The notes beneath the pieces are model-generated. The model was not told the DNA's origin, searched no databases, and worked only from the letters and a program-made list of their open reading frames with translations. Positions 35,302 through 42,929 of a stretch of DNA of 64,000 nt are shown piece after piece (position 1 is the stretch's first letter; every line of letters begins with the position of its first letter). The stretch covers positions 62,001-126,000 of the forward strand of contig NZ_JBBEOG010000007.1 in NCBI RefSeq assembly GCF_037860835.1, in the 5' to 3' direction. This DNA is from Aquipuribacter nitratireducens (GTDB taxonomy: Bacteria > Actinomycetota > Actinomycetes > Actinomycetales > JBBAYJ01). The translations under genes and the position numbers were made by a program.

Positions 35302-35984
35302 GCGACCTGCGCCTCCTCCCGGCCGGCGCCCGCGGGCTGCTCGCGGAGGTCGACGGCAGCGAGGAGGTCCTCCGGCTCCACGCCGCCCTCGCGGCGGACC
35401 CGCTGCCGGGGGTCGTCGACCTCGTCCCGGCAGCGACGACCGTCCTCCTCGTGCTCGACCCCGCGACCGCCACGCCCGCGGGAACGGCCGCCGCGGTGCG
35501 CGCGAGGTGGCGGGCCGCCGGGGCCGACACCGCGCGGGCGACGGCCACGACGACGGGGCCGACGGCGACGGCGACGGCGACGGCCGACCACGACGAGGTG
35601 GTCGTCCCGGTGACGTACGACGGCGCCGACCTCGCCGAGGCCGCCGCCGCCGTCGACCTCGACCCGGCCGCCCTCGTCCGCGTCCACACGGCCACCGCGT
35701 GGGTGGTGGCGTTCTGCGGGTTCGCCCCCGGCTTCCCCTACTGCGTGGCACTGGACGGGCCCGCCCGCGACTGGCGCGTGCCGCGCCGGCACGACCCCCG
35801 TCCGCGCGTCCCCGCGGGCGCCGTCGGGCTCGCCGCGGGCTGGACGGGCGTGTACCCGCGCGAGTCCCCCGGCGGCTGGCAGCTCGTCGGGACGACGACG
35901 GCCGCCCTGTGGGACGTCGACCGGCAGCCCCCCGCGCTCCTGCCGCCGGGCACCCGGGTCCGCTTCGAGAGCGTCGGACCGTGA
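35298..35984 (+). CDS. pxpB: 5-oxoprolinase subunit B
   Basis: Cyclophilin-like (AHS1) subunit of 228 residues, recognised by VVVPVTYDGADLAEAAAAV, the HTATAWVVAFCGFAPGFPY segment with the conserved GF-PGFPY, PRVPAGAVGLAAGWTGVYP and SPGGWQLVG. It forms the PxpBC core that activates 5-oxoproline with ATP. Residues 84-97 are a low-complexity Thr/Ala run encoded by GACGGC repeats, inserted between the two halves of the protein where homologues have a short linker. The GTG at 35298 and the stop at 35984 both overlap neighbours by 4 bases. Confidence 0.93.
   Translation: MSDLRLLPAGARGLLAEVDGSEEVLRLHAALAADPLPGVVDLVPAATTVLLVLDPATATPAGTAAAVRARWRAAGADTARATATTTGPTATATATADHDEVVVPVTYDGADLAEAAAAVDLDPAALVRVHTATAWVVAFCGFAPGFPYCVALDGPARDWRVPRRHDPRPRVPAGAVGLAAGWTGVYPRESPGGWQLVGTTTAALWDVDRQPPALLPPGTRVRFESVGP
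35561..35584 (+). repeat. GACGGC microsatellite inside pxpB
   Basis: Four perfect copies of GACGGC (24 bases) encode a Thr-Ala run. The unit is a multiple of three, so copy-number change would keep the frame and alter only the linker length. Confidence 0.8.
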
Positions 35985-36883
35985 GCCTCGAGGTGCTCGC
36001 CACCGGCCCGCTCTGCACCGTGCAGGACCTCGGTCGGCCCGCGCTCGCCGGGCTCGGCGTCACCCGCTCCGGCGCCGCCGACCGCGCGTCGCTGCGGCTG
36101 GCGAACCGGCTGCTCGGCAACGACGAGGCGGCCGCGGCGCTCGAGGTCACCCTCGGCGGGCTCCGGCTCCGCGCCGTCACGCCGGTCGTCGTCGCGGTGA
36201 CGGGCGCGCCGTGCCCGGGCGCACCCGTCGACGGCGTGGTCCGGCTCGAGCCCGGGCAGGTCCTCGCGCTCGGCACCCCGACCAGCGGGGTGCGGACCTA
36301 CGTCGCGGTCGCCGGCGGGCTCGCGGTCCGCCCCGTCCTCGGCTCGCGGAGCACCGACACCCTCGCCGGTCTCGGTCCGCCCGTCGTCGCGGCCGGTGCC
36401 GTCCTCCCGACCGGCGACCCGGCGGCGCTGCCGGACGTCGAGGTCGCTCCGCGCCCCGTGCCGGCCGCCGACGACGTGCTCCTCCACGTGCACCGCGGGC
36501 CGAGGCTCGACCGCCTCGACGACGCCGCGTGGGACGCCCTCACCGGCACGGCGTGGACCGTCGCCGCCGACAGCGACCGCGTGGGCGTCCGCCTCGACGG
36601 CGCGGCGCTGCGGGCGCGGGAGGGCGTCGGGGAGCTCGCGAGCGAGGGCCTGCTGCGGGGAGCGGTGCAGGTGCCGCCGTCCGGGCGACCCGTCGTGTTC
36701 CTCGCCGACCACCCCGTGACGGGCGGGTACCCCGTCGTCGCCTACGTCGACGACGCGGAGCCGGGGCCGTGGCGCGCCGGCACGGACGTCGACCGGCTCG
36801 CGCAGGTGCGACCCGGTCAGGTGGTCCGTCTCGCCGCGGTCACGCCGACACCACCGGCGCCGCACGGAGCTGGCCGTCGCTGA
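35981..36883 (+). CDS. pxpC: 5-oxoprolinase subunit C
   Basis: AHS2-type subunit of 300 residues, partner of PxpB. Diagnostic stretches are TVQDLGRPALAGLGVTRSGAAD at the N-terminus, LANRLLGNDEAAAALEVTLGG, YVAVAGGLAVRPVLGSRSTD and, near the end, VFLADHPVTGGYPVVAYV with the conserved HPxTGGY. The GTG at 35981 overlaps pxpB by 4 bases. The last 44 bases overlap the 3' end of the convergent NAD(P)-binding gene, which is unusual for two intact genes. It closes the operon that starts at kynA. Confidence 0.94.
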   Translation: MSLEVLATGPLCTVQDLGRPALAGLGVTRSGAADRASLRLANRLLGNDEAAAALEVTLGGLRLRAVTPVVVAVTGAPCPGAPVDGVVRLEPGQVLALGTPTSGVRTYVAVAGGLAVRPVLGSRSTDTLAGLGPPVVAAGAVLPTGDPAALPDVEVAPRPVPAADDVLLHVHRGPRLDRLDDAAWDALTGTAWTVAADSDRVGVRLDGAALRAREGVGELASEGLLRGAVQVPPSGRPVVFLADHPVTGGYPVVAYVDDAEPGPWRAGTDVDRLAQVRPGQVVRLAAVTPTPPAPHGAGRR

Positions 36884-37493
36884 CGACGAGCCCGGCGAGG
36901 TAGGGGCCGAGGTCGGCGCGGGGCAGGGTGGTCCCGTGGCCGCCGCCGACGCGGTCGGCGACGCGACGCCGACCCGCCGGCGGGCCGTCGGTGAGGCGCG
37001 GCGCCCGCACGACGGTCCAGTCGACGTCGCCGGCCGCGACGACACGGGTGACGGCCTCGCGGCTGTCCTGCAGGGTGCGGGACGCGACGACCGACATGAT
37101 CGTCACGATGAGACGGTCGGCGACCCCCGGGGTGTCCCCGGGCCGGCGCACGCCGGCACCCGTCAGCCACACGAGCCGACGCCGCGGCAGAGCGCGGACG
37201 GCGTCGAGCGCGGCGGACGCCGCCCGCGTCATGAGGTCCGGCGGGGAGCCCTTCACCGGCCCGAGAGCGGACACCACGCCGTCGCACCCCGCGACGGCAC
37301 GCGTGAGGGACGCGGCGTCGGTGACGTCCGCCGTCCGGACCTCGACCCCACCCGCCGCGACGGCGTCGGCGAGGACGTCGCGCGCCTTCGCCTCGTCCCG
37401 CACGACGGCCACCACCTCGTGGTCGGACCCCCGCAGCGCGCGCACCACGTGCACGCCCGTCCGTCCGGTCGCCCCGGTCACCGCGATACGCAC
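36840..37493 (-). CDS. NAD(P)-binding atypical short-chain reductase
   Basis: Rossmann protein of 217 residues: VRIAVTGATGRTGVHVVRAL is the NAD(P) loop, then VVAVVRDEAKA, VEVRTADVTDAASL, GCDGVVSALGP and VDWTVVRAPRLTDGP, the course of NAD(P)H-binding (NmrA/YwnB-like) proteins. No Tyr-Lys catalytic pair is evident, so it may be a redox sensor or an isomerase-like reductase. It is divergent from a MarR regulator across a dense operator region and is very likely its target. The GTG at 37493 is set by the Rossmann motif. The 3' end overlaps pxpC by 44 bases. Confidence 0.88.
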   Translation of the reverse strand: MRIAVTGATGRTGVHVVRALRGSDHEVVAVVRDEAKARDVLADAVAAGGVEVRTADVTDAASLTRAVAGCDGVVSALGPVKGSPPDLMTRAASAALDAVRALPRRRLVWLTGAGVRRPGDTPGVADRLIVTIMSVVASRTLQDSREAVTRVVAAGDVDWTVVRAPRLTDGPPAGRRRVADRVGGGHGTTLPRADLGPYLAGLVVSDGQLRAAPVVSA

Positions 37494-37508
37494 CGTGCCT
37501 CCTCGTCG

Positions 37509-37563
37509 GTCCGGCTGACGTCCATTCGTCAGCCCCGCTGACGACAGTGTCAGCCGGACTGAC
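37509..37563. promoter_or_regulatory. Operator array in the MarR divergon
   Basis: Five CTGAC/GTCAG half-sites lie at 37515-37519, 37528-37532, 37538-37542, 37549-37553 and 37559-37563, three of the four steps being 10-11 bases, one helical turn. They build an outer palindrome (GTCCGGCTGAC ... GTCAGCCGGAC, 37509-37559) and an inner one (CGTCAG CCCCG CTGACG, 37527-37543). Position between two divergent starts marks it as the likely MarR binding region. Confidence 0.7.
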
Positions 37564-37584
37564 GGTGTGCGCAACACTGGTCGG

Positions 37585-38010
37585 GTGCCGGACGCCGACC
37601 CGACCCTCGCGCTCGCGCTCCTGCGCGCCGCGGACTGGTTCGACGACGCGCTCCGCGCACGCCTCTCGCGCGACGGGGTCCGGCTCACCCGCAGCCAGGC
37701 GCAGGTGTTCGCCGCGCTCGACCCCGGGGGATCCAGCATCGCGGCGCTGGCGCGCGCCGTCGGCGTGACGCGGCAGTCGATGCACCGCACGGTCGGTGAG
37801 CTCGTCGACCTCGGCCTGCTCGACGTCGGGACGGACCCGGACGACGCGCGGGCGAGCCTCGTGCGCCTCACCCGGGTCGGTGCCGCCCTCGTCCGTCGGG
37901 CCGCCCGGGAGCTGCGCGAGGTCGAGGCCGAGCTGGCACGGCGGATCGGCGCCCGGCGCGTCGCCGCGCTGCGCGACGCCCTCGCCGCGGACTGGGGCCC
38001 GGCGCCCTGA
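37585..38010 (+). CDS. MarR-family transcriptional regulator
   Basis: Winged-helix repressor of 141 residues. The helix-turn-helix is in SIAALARAVGVTRQSMHRTV, and the wing is GLLDVGTDPDDARASLVRLT, followed by the second dimerisation helix (RRAARELREVEAELARRIG). GTG 37585 is preferred because the family begins near here and it leaves the operator array free. GTG 37567 would start within four bases of the last half-site. It most likely represses itself and the divergent NAD(P)-binding gene until a ligand binds. The stop codon lies at the head of a 12-base tandem repeat. Confidence 0.9.
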   Translation: MPDADPTLALALLRAADWFDDALRARLSRDGVRLTRSQAQVFAALDPGGSSIAALARAVGVTRQSMHRTVGELVDLGLLDVGTDPDDARASLVRLTRVGAALVRRAARELREVEAELARRIGARRVAALRDALAADWGPAP

Positions 38011-38054
38011 CCCCCGTGCTGACCCCCGTCCTGACCCCCGTCCTGACCCCGGCC
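38007..38054 (+). repeat. 12-bp tandem repeat that repeats the MarR stop codon
   Basis: Four units of CTGACCCCCGTC, the first and last each with small changes. The first unit contains the MarR TGA, and since the unit is 12 bases long the next three TGA copies fall in the same frame, giving four in-frame stops in 39 bases. Confidence 0.85.
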
Positions 38055-38094
38055 CCGACGCTCGCTCCGGCCACCGAGCGGGCGACGAGCGGCC

Positions 38095-39336
38095 TCACAG
38101 CGCCCGGAACGTGACACCCGCCGCGCGCAGCCGCCGGAGGAGGACGTCCCCGAACGCCGTCGCGGGCGTCAGGACCCCGGCCCGGTCGGGCAGCCGGTCC
38201 CGGTCGTGGACGAGGGCGAGCGCGGCCTCGCCGAGCATCCGCGCCGTCGACACGTACCCGGGGTCGCCCGGCGAGCGGAGGACCGCCTCGACGACCCGGC
38301 CGCTCGTGGTCCGGGCGTGCAACCGCGCGGCGAACCAGCCCTCGTGCAGGCTCGCCTCGTCCGGACCGGTGCCGGCCTCCGGCAGCACCCGGTCGAGCAG
38401 ACGCCGCACCGGCGGCACGGCGAACGCCGCGGCCCCGGCGAGCGTGCCCGCCGCGACGGCGGCCGCCACCGGTGCGCCCACGACGCGCCCCGGCACGGCG
38501 ATCGCCTCCTCGTAACGGAACCCGCGACCGTACGACCAGCCGGTCAGGGCGTTGCTGCGGCGCACGACCCGGCTGTTGACGACCCCCATGACGTACGGCG
38601 CCAGCCAGCGTCCCGTCACCGCGTCCCACCGCACCCCCCACGGGTCGGGACCGTCCCCGGGCGGGGCGTCGACGGTGCGGTCGGGCTCGCGGGCGCGGTC
38701 GGGGCTGAGGGCGTACGGGTCGAGGGCGACCCGGCGTGCGTCCGGGTCCGACGCGAGGCGCTCGACGACGCCCTGCGCGGTTGCGACGGTCCCCCCACCC
38801 ACCCCGCCGGCGGCCCCCGTCATGAGGAACCGCGTCTCCTCGAGCCGGCCGAGTCCGTGGGCCGCGGCGGTCGTCGCGAGCAGGTGGACGCCGACGTCGG
38901 AGGGCACGGAGTCGAAGCCGCACGCGTGCACCACCCGCGCGCCGCTGTGCGCGGCTGCTGCGTGGCAGGCGTCGATGCTCGCGCGCATGAAGAGGACCTC
39001 GCCCGTGAGGTCGACGTAGTCGGTCCCGGCCGTCGCGCACGCCCGGACCAGCGGGAGACCGTGCCGCTCGTAGGGGCCGACCGTCGTCGCGACGACGCGT
39101 GTGCGGGCGGCGAGATCGGCGAGGGCGTCGTCGTCGTGGGAGTCCGCCACGAGGAGCGGGAGGTCGGCGCCGGCCGGACCCAGCCCCTCGCCCACCTGCG
39201 CGAGCCGCTCCCGCGAGCGTCCGGAGAGCGCGATCCGCGTCCCCGCCGGGGCGTGGTCGAGGAGGTAGCGGGCCACGAGCCGCCCGGTGAAGCCGGTGGC
39301 GCCGTGGACGACGACGTCGAGCTCGCGGTCGCTCAC
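38095..39336 (-). CDS. Saccharopine-dehydrogenase-like (trans-acting enoyl reductase family) protein
   Basis: Protein of 413 residues with an N-terminal NADP fold: DVVVHGATGFTGRLVARYLL, then RIALSGRSRERLAQV and VVATTVGPYERHGLPLVRAC. The stretch AGTDYVDLTGE and HACGFDSVPSDVGVHLL are typical of the group that includes mycobacterial trans-acting enoyl reductases. Those act with polyketide synthases, but no such genes lie nearby, so the role is open. GTG 39336 is 7 bases from TACCGT and matches the fold's first strand. It is divergent from the antiporter gene. Confidence 0.88.
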   Translation of the reverse strand: MSDRELDVVVHGATGFTGRLVARYLLDHAPAGTRIALSGRSRERLAQVGEGLGPAGADLPLLVADSHDDDALADLAARTRVVATTVGPYERHGLPLVRACATAGTDYVDLTGEVLFMRASIDACHAAAAHSGARVVHACGFDSVPSDVGVHLLATTAAAHGLGRLEETRFLMTGAAGGVGGGTVATAQGVVERLASDPDARRVALDPYALSPDRAREPDRTVDAPPGDGPDPWGVRWDAVTGRWLAPYVMGVVNSRVVRRSNALTGWSYGRGFRYEEAIAVPGRVVGAPVAAAVAAGTLAGAAAFAVPPVRRLLDRVLPEAGTGPDEASLHEGWFAARLHARTTSGRVVEAVLRSPGDPGYVSTARMLGEAALALVHDRDRLPDRAGVLTPATAFGDVLLRRLRAAGVTFRAL

Positions 39337-39343
39337 CCGCGCC

Positions 39344-39349
39344 ACGGTA
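39344..39349 (-). promoter_or_regulatory. Leaderless -10 hexamer for the saccharopine-dehydrogenase-like gene
   Basis: On the minus strand TACCGT ends 7 bases before GTG 39336. Confidence 0.45.
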
Positions 39350-39421
39350 GGCACGCGCGCGCCGACCGGCACCCCGTCCCCCCCGCGTGCCGCGCGCGCG
39401 TGCGGGTGCGACGCTGCGCCC

Positions 39422-40765
39422 GTGCTCGCACGGCTCCCCCTCACCACCGCCGGTCAGCTGCCCGCGCCCGAGATCACGAGCGCCGACGTCGTGTACGTCG
39501 TCGGCGGGCTCGGTCTCGTCGTGGCGGCCGCCCTGCCCCGGCTCCTGCGCGACCACCCGGTGTCGGTCGCCATGGGGTTCACCGCCGTCGGCCTGCTCGT
39601 CGGCCTCCTCCCGCTGCCGCTGCCCGAGATCGACCCGACCGCCTCCGGCGAGGTGCCGGAGCGGCTCACCGAGGTCGCCGTCATCGTCGCGATCATGGGT
39701 GTCGGGCTCGCGATCGACCGGCCGTTCTCGTGGCGTCGCTGGGGCACGACGTGGCGGCTGCTCGGCATCGCGATGCCCCTGACGATCGCGGCGGTCGCGC
39801 TCCTCGGATGGGGTCTCATGGGGCTGCTGCCGGCGAGCGCGCTCCTGCTCGCCGCCGTCCTCGCCCCCACCGACCCCGTCCTCGCCGGCGACGTCCAGCT
39901 CGAGGGCCCCAACGAGGGCGAGGACGACGAGGTCCGCTTCGGGCTCACGAGCGAGGCGGGCCTCAACGACGGCCTCGCGTTCCCCTTCGTCTACCTCGCG
40001 CTCTTCGCCGGCTCGGCCGCGGGCCTCGCGGAGTGGGGGCCCCGCTGGCTGGCGTGGGAGCTCGTCGGGAAGGTCGTCGTGGGGGTGGTCGTCGGGTACG
40101 CGGTCGGCTGGCTGCTCGCCCGGCTCGCCTTCCGCGCCCCCCGCCCGGAGTGGCGCTTCGCGGACGCGGGTGAGGCCGTCGTCGCGCTCGGGGCGGTCCT
40201 GCTGTCGTACGGCGTGGCCGAGACGGTGCAGGGCTACGGCTTCCTCGCGGTGTTCGCGACGGCCCTCGCGATCCGCCGCCACGAGTCGAAGCACCGCTAC
40301 CACGAGGTGCTGCACTCCTTCGTCCAGCAGGTCGAGCAGATCCTCACGATGGTCCTCCTCCTGCTCCTCGGCGTCGCCTCGGCGCGGGGCCTGCTCGACG
40401 ACCTCACGTGGACCGGCGCGCTCACGGGCGTGCTCCTGCTCCTCGTCGTGCGTCCGGCCGCGGGCTGGGTGTCGCTGCTCGGCGGGCAGGGCACGCGCGG
40501 GGAGCGCCTCGCGCTCGGCTTCTTCGGGGTGCGCGGGATCGGCTCGTTCTACTACCTCGCGTACGCGACGACCGAGGGCGCGTTCAGCGAGGCGGCCGAG
40601 CTGTGGTCGACGGTCGCGTTCACGGTCCTGCTGTCGGTGCTCGTCCACGGGGTGGCCGCGACCCCGGCGATGAACCGCCTCGACCTCGGCCGGTGGTCGA
40701 CGACTCCGCACCGGCGCGGCCACGGCGTGCGGGAGGCCGTCCGGAGCGCCAGGGTTCGGTCGTGA
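39422..40765 (+). CDS. Cation:proton antiporter (CPA1 type)
   Basis: Membrane protein of 447 residues with about 12 helices, predicted to exchange Na+ or K+ for protons. LLAAVLAPTDPVLAGDVQ holds the conserved TDP of helix 5, LTSEAGLNDGLAFPFVY the cation-binding ND-type motif, and FFGVRGIGSFYYLAYA the conserved GxRG region near the C-terminus. The GTG at 39422 follows GACGCT by 6 bases. The stop overlaps the zinc-peptidase gene (GTGA), so the two are translationally coupled. Only a short cytoplasmic tail follows the last helix, so regulation by a large C-terminal domain is unlikely. Confidence 0.92.
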   Translation: MLARLPLTTAGQLPAPEITSADVVYVVGGLGLVVAAALPRLLRDHPVSVAMGFTAVGLLVGLLPLPLPEIDPTASGEVPERLTEVAVIVAIMGVGLAIDRPFSWRRWGTTWRLLGIAMPLTIAAVALLGWGLMGLLPASALLLAAVLAPTDPVLAGDVQLEGPNEGEDDEVRFGLTSEAGLNDGLAFPFVYLALFAGSAAGLAEWGPRWLAWELVGKVVVGVVVGYAVGWLLARLAFRAPRPEWRFADAGEAVVALGAVLLSYGVAETVQGYGFLAVFATALAIRRHESKHRYHEVLHSFVQQVEQILTMVLLLLLGVASARGLLDDLTWTGALTGVLLLLVVRPAAGWVSLLGGQGTRGERLALGFFGVRGIGSFYYLAYATTEGAFSEAAELWSTVAFTVLLSVLVHGVAATPAMNRLDLGRWSTTPHRRGHGVREAVRSARVRS

Positions 40766-41637
40766 CGTTCCAGGAGGGTGGCCGCTTCGAGGGCGGTCGC
40801 GTCCGACGGCGCCGCGGCGGCGCGGCGGTCGCGGGAGGCGGCGGGGTCCTCGTGCTCGTCGGGGTGCTCGTCTACGCGTTCACCGGCGTCGACCTCGGAC
40901 CGATCCTGCAGGGAGCGGGCGGGGGCGGCCCGGCGCCCGTCGAGGAGGCCGTCGGCGACTGCACGGCCGAGGAGGCGAACACCGACCAGGAGTGCCGGTT
41001 GTCGGCCGCCGCGCAGTCCCTCGACGCGTACTGGACGGCCGTGCTCGCCGACGAGGGCGTCGCGCTGCCGCTGCCGTCCGTCACGGCCTTCGACGGCGCG
41101 ACGAGCACCGGCTGCGGCGCGGCGGACGCGGCGACCGGCCCGTTCTACTGCCCGCCCGACCAGGGCATCTACCTCGACCTCACGTTCTACGACGTCCTGC
41201 AGGAGCGCTTCGGCGCCTCCGACGGCCCCTTGGCGGAGCTCTACGTCACGGCGCACGAGTACGGCCACCACGTGCAGGCGGTGACGGGCACCATGGCGGC
41301 CGCGGACCGCAGCGCCGCCGGGTCCGGGTCGGGTCAGGTCCGGCTCGAGCTGCAGGCGGACTGCTACGCGGGGATGTGGGTGGGGGCCGCGGCGACGACG
41401 GTCGACCCCGACACGGGCGTCACGTTCCTCGAGCCCGTCACGGCCCCGCAGCTCGCCGACGCGCTCTCGGCCGCCGAGGCGGTCGGCGACGACACCATCC
41501 AGGCGGCCTCCGGCCGGCCCGTCGACCCCCACACGTGGACCCACGGGTCCGCCGAGCAGCGGCAGCGGTGGTTCACCGCCGGGTACGAGCAGGGCACGCT
41601 CGCGGCGTGCGACACCTTCGCCGCCGGCGACCTCTGA
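40762..41637 (+). CDS. Membrane-anchored neutral zinc metallopeptidase (YpfJ-like)
   Basis: A 291-residue protein with an arginine-rich N-terminus (RRRRGG), a single membrane helix (about 24-42) and an extracytoplasmic zinc domain. The site is HEYGHHVQ (HExxH), with the third ligand expected in RLELQADCYAGMW. Four or more cysteines (GDCTAEE, ECRLS, TGCGAA, FYCPP) suggest disulfides outside the cell. Members of this family are common but uncharacterised. The GTG at 40762 overlaps the antiporter stop. Coupling with an ion antiporter is unexplained and may only be operon convenience. Confidence 0.9.
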   Translation: MTFQEGGRFEGGRVRRRRGGAAVAGGGGVLVLVGVLVYAFTGVDLGPILQGAGGGGPAPVEEAVGDCTAEEANTDQECRLSAAAQSLDAYWTAVLADEGVALPLPSVTAFDGATSTGCGAADAATGPFYCPPDQGIYLDLTFYDVLQERFGASDGPLAELYVTAHEYGHHVQAVTGTMAAADRSAAGSGSGQVRLELQADCYAGMWVGAAATTVDPDTGVTFLEPVTAPQLADALSAAEAVGDDTIQAASGRPVDPHTWTHGSAEQRQRWFTAGYEQGTLAACDTFAAGDL

Positions 41638-41644
41638 CGCGCGC

Positions 41645-42091
41645 TCAGGCTCCCGGCGTCGCCTCGTGGCCGGGGCGGCCGCGCGTGCGCTCCCGCTCCT
41701 TCATCCGCGCCTCGAGCAGGTGCCGGCGCCCGTCGGCCAGCTCCTCCCGGGCGGTCCGCTCCCACGCGCGGAAGCGGGACCAGTAGCCGTCGTCGTACTC
41801 CTCGACGACCTGGAACGTCCACCGCCCGTCGAGGACGTTGCGGCCGAGCAGGTCCTCGCGGACCCGCGCGGCGAGGTCGTCGTGGCCGGCCTCCTCCAGC
41901 GCCTCGAGGGCCTCGCCGAGCTGGATGTCGGCCCGGCCGGACAGCCGGTGGAACTCGTAGAGGTGGCCGCGTGCGACCTCGACCGCCTCCAGCGCCTCGC
42001 TGAGCGCGCCCAGGGCGTCGACCGTCGCGTCGGACACGCCGGGAAGGTCGCGACGGGCGTCCCCCGCGTCCCCGACGTCGCCCGCGCTCAC
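41645..42091 (-). CDS. Conserved helical protein of unknown function
   Basis: A 148-residue cytoplasmic protein. After an acidic N-terminus it is predicted helical: ATVDALGALSEALEAVEVARGHLYEFHRLSG, then ADIQLGEALEALEEAGH, then the distinctive NVLDGRWTFQVVEEYDDGYW, and a basic end (LLEARMKERERTRGRPG). I recall similar actinobacterial hypothetical proteins but no function. The GTG at 42091 overlaps the stop of the PPOX gene by 4 bases, so they are co-translated. It converges on the zinc peptidase gene with only seven bases between. Confidence 0.8.
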   Translation of the reverse strand: MSAGDVGDAGDARRDLPGVSDATVDALGALSEALEAVEVARGHLYEFHRLSGRADIQLGEALEALEEAGHDDLAARVREDLLGRNVLDGRWTFQVVEEYDDGYWSRFRAWERTAREELADGRRHLLEARMKERERTRGRPGHEATPGA

Positions 42092-42513
42092 GCGCTCCTC
42101 GGCAGCATGCCGTACGCGTGCTCGGGCCGGACCCGCAGGAGGAGCCGGCGCTCGCGCACCATCTCCCGGCGGTAGTCGTCCCAGTCGGGGTGCTCCCCGG
42201 CGGCGTCGCGGTAGTAGCCGACGAGCGCCTCGACGGTCGCGTCGCCCGGGTCGGCCGCGACGGGGGTGAGCTCGGCGGTGCCGTCGATGACGACGTAGCT
42301 CCAGAAGTCGGGAGCGCTCACGTGGAGGCTCACGCGCGCGTCCCGGCGGGCGTTGCGCGTCTTCGCGCGGTCGTCGGTCACGGACACCACGAGGCAGCCG
42401 TCCTGCACGACGTGCATGACGTTGGACGACTGCGGTCGACCGTCGCGGCGCAGCGTCACGAGGACGCTGCGCCTGTGCTCGGTGGCGAACGCGAGGGCGG
42501 TCGGGAGCTCCAC
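42088..42513 (-). CDS. PPOX-class (probable F420-dependent) oxidoreductase
   Basis: A split-barrel flavin-type protein of 141 residues: FATEHRRSVLVTLRRDGRPQSSNVMHVV is the strand pair that holds the cofactor phosphate, then DDRAKTRNARRDARVSLHVS, YVVIDGTAEL and the C-terminal RLLLRVRPEHAYGM. The subfamily with this pattern usually binds F420 rather than FMN, and actinomycetes make F420, but the assignment is by resemblance. GTG 42513 is the start, and the downstream helical protein gene overlaps its stop. Possible roles are reduction of quinones or xenobiotics. Confidence 0.87.
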   Translation of the reverse strand: MELPTALAFATEHRRSVLVTLRRDGRPQSSNVMHVVQDGCLVVSVTDDRAKTRNARRDARVSLHVSAPDFWSYVVIDGTAELTPVAADPGDATVEALVGYYRDAAGEHPDWDDYRREMVRERRLLLRVRPEHAYGMLPRSA

Positions 42514-42574
42514 CCCCCCATCCTCCGGTCGGCCGTGCGTCGCCGCACCCGCGGGAACCGTCGGTGCCCGGGCC

Positions 42575-42580
42575 TACCGT
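42575..42580 (+). promoter_or_regulatory. Leaderless -10 hexamer for the DUF1905 gene
   Basis: TACCGT ends 7 bases before GTG 42588. Confidence 0.45.
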
Positions 42581-42587
42581 CCGGGGC

Positions 42588-42911
42588 GTGGCGGTGGAGC
42601 TCGCGGTCAGCGGTGAGGTGGAGCGGCTGCTCGGCGGCAGCGGGTGGCACGTGGTCCACCTCGACGCCGCGGAGTCGGCCGGGCTGGCGCCGCTCGGACG
42701 GCGCCGACGCGGGTTCGTCGCGGTGCAGGCCCGGCTCGGCACCACGACGTGGCGGTCGTCGCTCATGCCGAGCGGGGACGGGCGCCTGTTCGTCGCGCTC
42801 CCCGCGCACGTCCGGAGCGCGGAGGACGTGGAGGAGGGGGACACGGTCACGGTGCGCGTCCGGCTCGACCCGGCACGCCACGCCGTCGGCGCAGGCCCCC
42901 GCCGCTGGTAG
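42588..42911 (+). CDS. DUF1905 domain protein
   Basis: A 107-residue protein that is one DUF1905 beta-barrel: VELAVSGEVERLLGGSGWHVVHLD at the start, then RGFVAVQARLGTTTWRSSLMPSG, DGRLFVALPAHVRSAEDVEEGD and TVTVRVRLD at the end. The order and the W-x-SS-L-P motif fit the family, whose members have no established function. GTG 42588 was preferred to GTG 42564 because the domain and a -10-like hexamer fit it. It stands alone ahead of the lipoprotein gene. Confidence 0.83.
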   Translation: MAVELAVSGEVERLLGGSGWHVVHLDAAESAGLAPLGRRRRGFVAVQARLGTTTWRSSLMPSGDGRLFVALPAHVRSAEDVEEGDTVTVRVRLDPARHAVGAGPRRW

Positions 42912-42917
42912 CGCGCC

Positions 42918-42923
42918 TACGCT
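42918..42923 (+). promoter_or_regulatory. Leaderless -10 hexamer for the jelly-roll lipoprotein gene
   Basis: TACGCT ends 6 bases before GTG 42930. Confidence 0.45.
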
Positions 42924-42929
42924 GCGTCC

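Noticed and set aside
38007-38054. CRISPR-like or iteron array
   Set aside because: The units are contiguous 12-mers without spacers and only four copies. It is a simple tandem repeat.
37868-40723. A 951-codon minus-strand open frame
   Set aside because: It spans the antisense of the antiporter and a shifted frame of the saccharopine-dehydrogenase-like gene. No motif was found.
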